From NCBI GenBank assembly GCA_028284565.1, contig JANQRM010000220.1, forward strand, positions 1 through 20,078: a stretch of 20,078 bases of DNA, given 5' to 3'. The notes under the pieces are model-generated. The model saw only the letters and a list, made by a program, of their open reading frames with translations. It ran no database searches and was not told the origin of the DNA. Origin of the DNA: Anaerolineae bacterium. Its GTDB lineage: Bacteria; Chloroflexota; Anaerolineae; Aggregatilineales; Phototrophicaceae. A program made the position numbers and the translations under genes. Each line of letters opens with the position of its first letter. Position 1 is the first letter of the stretch. Shown piece after piece: positions 16,031-20,078 of the stretch.

Positions 16031-16354
16031 TTAAGAGGATTGGAGCTGTATTTCAAGGTCGTCCATCGTTTTCAAAAACGCCCCCTCTAAATCAACATTA
16101 ACGGCATCCGCCAGCACCATGAGCGACCATAGACAATCAGCCATTTCATGCGCCAATTTCTCATCAACATGCTCGATATTTCGGACACCATTTTTGGCTT
16201 GGAGGAGCTTCATCAAATCCCCGACATCACCGAGAAAACCTAAGGCGATTTCATCTCGTGTCCATGCCCTTCCATATCGGTGTGTTTCCCATTGTTCATA
16301 GGATTGTCGAATAGTACGGGCGCGGTCTTGAAGGGTTTGAAAGTCGGTCATCAT
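16031..16354 (-). CDS. MazG-like nucleotide pyrophosphohydrolase
   Basis: I start at ATG 16354 (107 residues; ATG 16351 is an equal choice) because AGGA lies 5 bases upstream and the longer ORF from 16453 would extend into the divergent promoter region. The all-alpha MazG fold is suggested by FLGDVGDLMKLLQAK at about 40-54 and HEMADCLWSL at 69-78. Classical MazG has EExxE then ExxD; here the first motif reads D-V-G-D (D43, D46), and the second is E70-MA-D73. This Asp version is also found in a MazG-like subfamily, so it is probably still metal-binding. The enzyme would hydrolyse NTPs or modified nucleotides to NMP and pyrophosphate, cleaning the pool. It is 38 bp upstream of the thioesterase. 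Confidence 0.8.
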   Translation of the reverse strand: MMTDFQTLQDRARTIRQSYEQWETHRYGRAWTRDEIALGFLGDVGDLMKLLQAKNGVRNIEHVDEKLAHEMADCLWSLMVLADAVNVDLEGAFLKTMDDLEIQLQSS

Positions 16355-16463
16355 CGGTGTCCTAATCTTGGTGATTCTATCGTCAAGATGATAGCTTAAA
16401 TCTCCGCAAAAATACCTACGGAGTTCTAACGCTTCGTCTCTTCCGTTTGTCATGATGCGCGCG

Positions 16464-16469
16464 TATAAT
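16464..16469 (+). promoter_or_regulatory. Perfect -10 hexamer of the slyD-like gene
   Basis: TATAAT (16464-16469) lies 60 bp before the chosen ATG. The matching -35 (TTCCGT at 16441-16446, 17-bp spacing) is poor. Confidence 0.45.
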
Positions 16470-16529
16470 CCGCCTCATGTTGGGATTCACAGGGAGTCCC
16501 CTTTTTTGATTTATGGAGCGAAACCAAGA

Positions 16530-17048
16530 ATGACTCAAACAATACAAGAAGGCGTGGTCGCCGCCATCGCCTACACATTGACAGTGGATAAAGAGATTAT
16601 CGAAATCATTGATTCCAACGAACCCGTTGAATATCTACATGGCGCAGAGAACCTCGTCCCCGGATTAGAGAAAGCACTCGTCGGACGCAAAGCTGGCGAT
16701 CAATTTACCGTCACCGTTTCGCCAGAAGAGGGCTATGGTGAATATAGCGATGACCTCATTGATGAAGTCTCAAAAGAGGATTTTGAGAACCCCGATGACA
16801 TTGAAGTGGGTATGGAATTGGAACTGCTTGATGAGGATGATTACATCGAAGATGCAACCGTTCTCAAGGTGACAGATGACACCATCATACTCGACTTTAA
16901 TCCCCCCCTCGCAGGCAAAACTTTGCATTATGCTGTGGAAGTGATTCACATCCGCGAAGCCACAGCCGATGAACATGACATGGGCTTCCCAGAGAGCCTG
17001 ATGCAAGAACTCGTCGCCGCATTAGATGAGACTGAACTCAACGACTAG
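16530..17048 (+). CDS. slyD: FKBP-type peptidyl-prolyl isomerase, SlyD-like
   Basis: The start is set at ATG 16530 (172 residues) with GGAG 11 bases upstream; the longer ORF from 16452 has a non-homologous leader crossing the TATAAT. The protein has the SlyD arrangement: FKBP half with YLHGAENLVPGLEKALVGRKAGD and EEGYGEY, an inserted flap domain (about residues 70-120, VGMELELLDEDDY), then FNPPLAGKTLHYAVEVIHIREAT. It helps proline isomerisation and chaperoning in the cytoplasm. The C-terminus has only DEHDMG and an acidic tail, lacking the His/Cys-rich nickel-binding tail of E. coli SlyD, so a metal-delivery role is less likely. The protein is very acidic. A rho-independent terminator follows. 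Confidence 0.9.
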   Translation: MTQTIQEGVVAAIAYTLTVDKEIIEIIDSNEPVEYLHGAENLVPGLEKALVGRKAGDQFTVTVSPEEGYGEYSDDLIDEVSKEDFENPDDIEVGMELELLDEDDYIEDATVLKVTDDTIILDFNPPLAGKTLHYAVEVIHIREATADEHDMGFPESLMQELVAALDETELND

Positions 17049-17063
17049 CCAGCCATCAGACAG

Positions 17064-17092
17064 GGGCGGATTCCAAAACCGCCCTTTCATTT
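17064..17092 (+). terminator. Rho-independent terminator after the slyD-like gene
   Basis: GGGCGG (17064-17069), a 9-base loop, CCGCCC (17079-17084), then TTTCATTT. It begins 15 bp after the stop. The reverse strand lacks a T run, so it acts in one direction. Confidence 0.75.
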
Positions 17093-17102
17093 AGTAGATT
17101 TC

Positions 17103-17507
17103 TTACGTGGGCTTCCGTCCCAATCCCCAGTAGATGGTGATCAAAATCCCCGCAAAGATGAGCAGTGGAATCGTAGAGGTCGTTGCATCAAACCAGCCGA
17201 CGAAGTCCACCTCAGCAATGACCGCATCATAACCATGATTCAGTGCATGGAGCAGACTGATAAATGCCCCCAGCCCGATGATGTTGCGATACCGCTGTGG
17301 GTCGCGCCATGCGACGAAAAAGACCAATCCGATAAAGCCAGCGAAGATACCCGCATCGCCCAAGAAGTGACGATTATAAGGCGGGAACTTGGCGAGGTTG
17401 TCATAGAACCATTCGGGAGCGAAGAGCAAACCTAACCCCGAACCGACATAGAAAACCCCACTCAGAAACAGCACCACTTTCGATGCACGAAGAAAATCCT
17501 TACTCAT
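17103..17507 (-). CDS. Small four-helix membrane protein
   Basis: This 134-residue protein has four hydrophobic helices (about 10-30, 47-67, 75-92 and 109-127), with conserved-looking patches YNRHFLGDAG and LLHALNHGYD. No catalytic motif is recognised and I cannot name the family. AAAGG lies 7 bases upstream of ATG and overlaps the stop of the NmrA-like gene 12 bp away, so it is the last gene of the ECF41 operon. Being in that operon suggests a role in the envelope or redox response run by the sigma factor, but this is inference. The histidines in HALNH could bind metal or a ligand. Confidence 0.75.
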   Translation of the reverse strand: MSKDFLRASKVVLFLSGVFYVGSGLGLLFAPEWFYDNLAKFPPYNRHFLGDAGIFAGFIGLVFFVAWRDPQRYRNIIGLGAFISLLHALNHGYDAVIAEVDFVGWFDATTSTIPLLIFAGILITIYWGLGRKPT

Positions 17508-17519
17508 GCGCTTGCCTTT

Positions 17520-18320
17520 CTACACGGTCACTGTGGCGGGTTGCGCTTGACCGTACCGCTTCGCCAGCCATTCCTCAAACGTGATTTGCCCAAAGGGATT
17601 CTCTGGCACGGTATTGCGTCCTTCGCGGAAGGCTTGTGCTGTTTGACCGGGCAAGGGTAATCTCACAACAGGTCGGTGCATCCCCCGCGCTTGTTTCCAC
17701 GCATCCACCAACTCGCGTCCGGTTCGTACAGCAGGTCCACCAATATCAGGCACTCGTCCCGATGCGCCTTTCTGCACCCATTCCACAATATGGTCAGCGA
17801 CTTCGATTTCATCAATCGGTTGCACACGGAAGTCCGTCGGAACCGGGAGAATCGGGAAATACTTGAACAAACCGAAAAACATATCCACCAAACTGTGGAA
17901 CTGAGTCGCCCGTAAAATCGTGTGTGGAATGCCAGAAGCTTCGATGTCTTGCTCAGCTTGATATTTGGCTTTGTAGTAGGCAAAGGGAATTTTATCCACG
18001 CCCACAATTGAAATGTAATGCAGATGGTCAATCGGTTTGCCTTGCATCGCTTTCAACAAATTCTGTGTCCCAACGACATCCGATTGTTGCGGTTTGGCGG
18101 CATTGCTCGCGGCATGGACAACCATATCCACACCATCCAAAGCCTTCTCGATTCCCACGCCGGTTTCCAAGCTCATCGTCGCCCATTCAACATCCTGCGA
18201 TGCCTTCGTGGGACGTTCTCGACGGCTTGATATGCGTACCGTGTATCCTGCCGATTGAAAACGTGGCACGAGCAACCGACCCAATCCTCCGCGCCCGCCT
18301 GTGATTAAAATACGTGTCAT
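17520..18320 (-). CDS. NmrA-like atypical SDR, NAD(P)-binding protein
   Basis: The start is ATG 18320 (266 residues), with GGAG 7 bases upstream, rather than the longer ORF from 18353. The Rossmann motif TGGRGGLG is at 7-14. The next marks are VHAASN, YISIVGVDK and AYYKAKYQAEQ (Tyr and Lys of the SDR site), then GIPHTILRATQFHSL, typical of NmrA-like/COG0702 proteins. These bind NAD(P) and often act as sensors or reductases. The gene lies 29 bp after the ECF41 sigma gene and 12 bp before the membrane protein gene. Oxidoreductases and epimerase-like proteins are the known neighbours and targets of ECF41 sigmas, so it is probably under the sigma factor's control. Confidence 0.88.
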   Translation of the reverse strand: MTRILITGGRGGLGRLLVPRFQSAGYTVRISSRRERPTKASQDVEWATMSLETGVGIEKALDGVDMVVHAASNAAKPQQSDVVGTQNLLKAMQGKPIDHLHYISIVGVDKIPFAYYKAKYQAEQDIEASGIPHTILRATQFHSLVDMFFGLFKYFPILPVPTDFRVQPIDEIEVADHIVEWVQKGASGRVPDIGGPAVRTGRELVDAWKQARGMHRPVVRLPLPGQTAQAFREGRNTVPENPFGQITFEEWLAKRYGQAQPATVTV

Positions 18321-18349
18321 GATGCTACTCCTTTTGTAGATAACAGATT

Positions 18350-19222
18350 TCAATGATTAGATTTCAAATGCCCCAACTTATCGGGATTACGCACTGCGGT
18401 GATGTTCTGAATTCGCCCATCCATAACCTCTAAAGCAATGATAGAATCAATGTCCTCTCCATCCATCAGGACCACAGCCGCCCGCCCATTCATCTGTCGA
18501 ATTTGGGTAAAGAGATTGGGTGGTGGATTTTTCGCTAGCCCAATAAAGAACTTCGCCACGGCATCGGGTCCCAACAAGGGACGGGTCGCCGCCGTCTTTT
18601 TGCCACCCCCATCCGAAGTCGAAACGACATCCTCTGCCAGTAAAGACTTTAAGCCCTCCAAATCCCCACTCTGTACTGCTGTCATGAATTGCAACAACAT
18701 CTGCTCATGCGCTTCCGGTTCAGCTTGGAAGCGCGGACGTTTGGCGACGATGTGTTGCTTAGCATGACGAAAGGCTTGCCGACAATTCGCCTCGGACTTG
18801 TTCACCATCTGCGCGATTTCTTTATAGGAATAATCAAAGACTTCACGTAATAAAAAGACCGCCCGTTCAATCGGTGATAGACTTTCCAGCAACAACAAAA
18901 ACGCCATCGAGAGGGATTCTGTCTCTGTGAACTTATCCACCGGATTCGAGGCTTGGGGTTGATTCTCCGTCAAAATAGGCTCTGGTAGCCACGGACCAAT
19001 ATAAGTCTCTCGTTGGACTTTGGCGGATTTCAGATGGTCCAGCGAGAGACGAGTGACAATGGTTCGTAGGTAGGCTTGTGGAGAGTCAATTGTATCCGGG
19101 TCGGCACGTTGATAGCGCAAGAAAGCATCCTGTACGATGTCCTCTGCTTCCATCACACTGCCCACCATCCGGTAAGCAATGCCAAATAACATCCCGCGAT
19201 ACTGTTCAAATGTGTCGGACAT
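18350..19222 (-). CDS. ECF41-family (SigJ-like) sigma factor with SnoaL-like C-terminal domain
   Basis: The start is ATG 19222 (290 residues) with AAAGGGGG upstream, not the TTG at 19246. Regions sigma2 (QYRGMLFGIAYRMVGSVMEAEDIVQDAF) and sigma4 (LLRE...YSYKEIAQMVNKSEANCRQAFRHAK) are clear. Three marks place it in ECF41: WLPEP in the linker (78-82), DGGGK (204-208) and NPDKL (279-283) in the fused SnoaL-like domain. In this group no separate anti-sigma factor is needed, since the C-terminal domain controls activity. The gene heads an operon with an NmrA-like protein and a membrane protein. A match to the known ECF41 promoter lies upstream, so it probably regulates itself. Confidence 0.93.
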   Translation of the reverse strand: MSDTFEQYRGMLFGIAYRMVGSVMEAEDIVQDAFLRYQRADPDTIDSPQAYLRTIVTRLSLDHLKSAKVQRETYIGPWLPEPILTENQPQASNPVDKFTETESLSMAFLLLLESLSPIERAVFLLREVFDYSYKEIAQMVNKSEANCRQAFRHAKQHIVAKRPRFQAEPEAHEQMLLQFMTAVQSGDLEGLKSLLAEDVVSTSDGGGKKTAATRPLLGPDAVAKFFIGLAKNPPPNLFTQIRQMNGRAAVVLMDGEDIDSIIALEVMDGRIQNITAVRNPDKLGHLKSNH

Positions 19223-19278
19223 ACCAGCCCCCTTTCGTCTCACCAAATCACAGAATTATTCTGCCTTTATATACTATA

Positions 19279-19305
19279 GACGATTGGGACCCACGCTTTG
19301 TGAAA
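19279..19305 (-). promoter_or_regulatory. ECF41-type autoregulatory promoter
   Basis: On the minus strand TTTCACA (19299-19305), then exactly 16 bases, then CGTC (19279-19282). The ECF41 consensus as I recall it is TGTCACA-N16-CGTC, so six of seven and four of four bases match at the right spacing. It lies about 60 bp before the sigma gene start. Confidence 0.7.
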
Positions 19306-19368
19306 CGGGGAAGGAAAAAGTGTAGAGATGAGCTATTTATTAGTTGAGTGACAGGAAATTAAAATACT

Positions 19369-19695
19369 TCAAGATTGATGTTTATGCTTAAAATATTGTC
19401 TGAGAATTTTCACCAAGCCCACACTCTTTTTACTGTCTTTAAGAATAGAGGTGTAAAATATGTCGCGTGGCGGTGGAGATAAGGTCTCGAACTCATCGTT
19501 TTTAAGCATAGTTATGCTGGAAATAACATTGTTCGACATATGCAATAAATCATGCACCATTGTGCCAATAAATTCCTTTTCTGGAAATTGGAGCCAATAA
19601 TCCATTGCTTTTTCAGGATCGCATAAATCGTCTTTAGTGAGTCCCATCTTTTTATAATCTGGGAATTTCCAGTTGGAGTCATTGTCTGAGGACAT
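19369..19695 (-). CDS. Small histidine-kinase DHp-like protein without ATPase domain
   Basis: This 108-residue protein is unlike its neighbours in its Asn, Lys and Ser content and AT-rich codons. After a short lead, PEKEFIGTMVHDLLHMSNNVISSITML (about 38-64, in two helical turns) resembles the first helix of a HisKA/DHp domain, with H48 where the phosphorylated His would be (MVHDL). A second helix follows at about 79-104 (FYTSILKDSKKSVGLVKILRQYF), as in the DHp hairpin. There is no HATPase domain and no REC domain. It could be a phosphotransfer partner, a decoy, or a remnant of a kinase. ATG at 19695 has no clear ribosome binding site. The neighbours do not explain it. The family call is by resemblance only. 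Confidence 0.55.
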   Translation of the reverse strand: MSSDNDSNWKFPDYKKMGLTKDDLCDPEKAMDYWLQFPEKEFIGTMVHDLLHMSNNVISSITMLKNDEFETLSPPPRDIFYTSILKDSKKSVGLVKILRQYFKHKHQS

Positions 19696-19817
19696 CGGTT
19701 ACTTTTATCTACATGCGTCTGAATGACAAATACCTCTCTCAAACATCAATCATGCAGGGGCATACAACTGTACGCCCTTACCAAGTTCATGACAAGGATT
19801 ACTTTTCTTTGAGGAGA

Positions 19818-20078
19818 TTACGGCACGGTAAAGGTAATATCCACGGGTTGTTGGGCAAAACCACTCCCACGTACCAAGCCCAAGCGCAGGGTATACACAC
19901 CCGATTGCAAGCCGGTTGCGTGCAGAGTCTCTAACTGTCCATTGTTCACGCTGTTATAGTGTGCCTCGCCCAAAGGAGTCCAATCCGGGAATTGTCCGCC
20001 GATGATGAAGAAATGATAGAAGTCTGCCTGTGAGGGGTCGAACTGAACCGTCCCAATAATGGGTATCGTATCACTAAT
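19818..20078 (-). CDS. C-terminal end of a large extracellular, penicillin-binding-protein-type protein (5' end outside window)
   Basis: On the minus strand a frame is open from the window edge to TAA (19818-19820), giving 86 residues. The pattern GTVQFDPSQADFYHFFI, WTPLGE, NNGQLETLHATGLQSGVYTLRLGLVR and DITFTV is a beta-sandwich like the C-terminal modules found at the ends of class A penicillin-binding proteins in Chloroflexota and related groups. The rest of the gene, including any catalytic domain, lies outside, so the identity is a guess from the tail alone. It ends 122 bp before the DHp-like gene, with no clear terminator between. Confidence 0.6.
   Translation of the reverse strand: MSDTIPIIGTVQFDPSQADFYHFFIIGGQFPDWTPLGEAHYNSVNNGQLETLHATGLQSGVYTLRLGLVRGSGFAQQPVDITFTVP

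Noticed and set aside
16452..16529. N-terminal extension of the slyD-like protein
   Set aside because: The extra 26 residues do not match the family, they cross a perfect TATAAT, and ATG 16530 has its own ribosome binding site.

Overview
The window looks like a chromosomal segment of a free-living bacterium, most likely a member of Chloroflexota (Anaerolineae-like). This is an inference from gene content: a CoxE/vWA protein, an ECF41 sigma factor, MazG-like and GrpB proteins, and a penicillin-binding-protein-type tail. No rRNA or tRNA gene, CRISPR array, transposase or integrase is visible, so the taxonomic call is soft. Codon use and base composition look even across most genes. The small ORF near 19.5 kb and the 15 kb intergenic region look more AT-rich.

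Layout. (1) 1-5187: the 3' part of a vWA/CoxE-like gene meets a minus-strand block made of a CcrM/HinfI-type adenine methyltransferase with a RAMA domain, a DEDDh exonuclease and a 912-aa protein that may belong to the GAP1-like group of conflict-system proteins. The last two are 3 bp apart. (2) 5325-7289: a two-gene plus-strand operon of a short-chain dehydrogenase and a Gfo/Idh/MocA oxidoreductase, probably for a sugar or polyol. (3) 7499-9706: a secreted beta-propeller-like protein, then a convergent class I O-methyltransferase. (4) 9836-11608: a 590-aa protein with an N-terminal tag like that of eCIS/DUF4157-type proteins and a CHAP-like Cys/His peptidase core. (5) 11605-13803: a tightly coupled minus-strand operon, grpB-like then three paralogous GNAT acetyltransferases. 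(6) 14023-14898: a DUF1295 membrane protein, followed by a 614-bp non-coding region with repeated TTGGGATAA motifs in both orientations and strong inverted repeats. (7) 15513-17048: a PaaI-type thioesterase, a small MazG-like protein and a divergent SlyD-type FKBP with a clear terminator. (8) 17103-19222: an ECF41 sigma factor, an NmrA-like NAD(P)-binding protein and a four-helix membrane protein in one operon, with a good match to the ECF41 autoregulatory promoter upstream. (9) 19369-20078: a small stand-alone histidine-kinase-dimerisation-like protein and the C-terminal end of a large cell-wall-type protein cut by the window edge.

Several starts differ from the longest ORF. I moved them downstream where a good ribosome binding site and tight coupling to the preceding gene agree (O-methyltransferase, all three GNATs, MazG, SlyD, NmrA-like, ECF41). 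Three convergent gene pairs meet exactly at their stop codons (680/681, 9034/9035, and 11605-11608, where one TTAA holds both stops), which leaves no room for ordinary terminators.

The best candidates for unusual biology are the tagged CHAP-like protein, the TTGGGATAA array at 14.9-15.45 kb, the ECF41 operon with its own promoter, the GAP1-like/exonuclease pair next to a CoxE gene, and the orphan DHp-like mini-protein. None can be proven novel from sequence reading alone.
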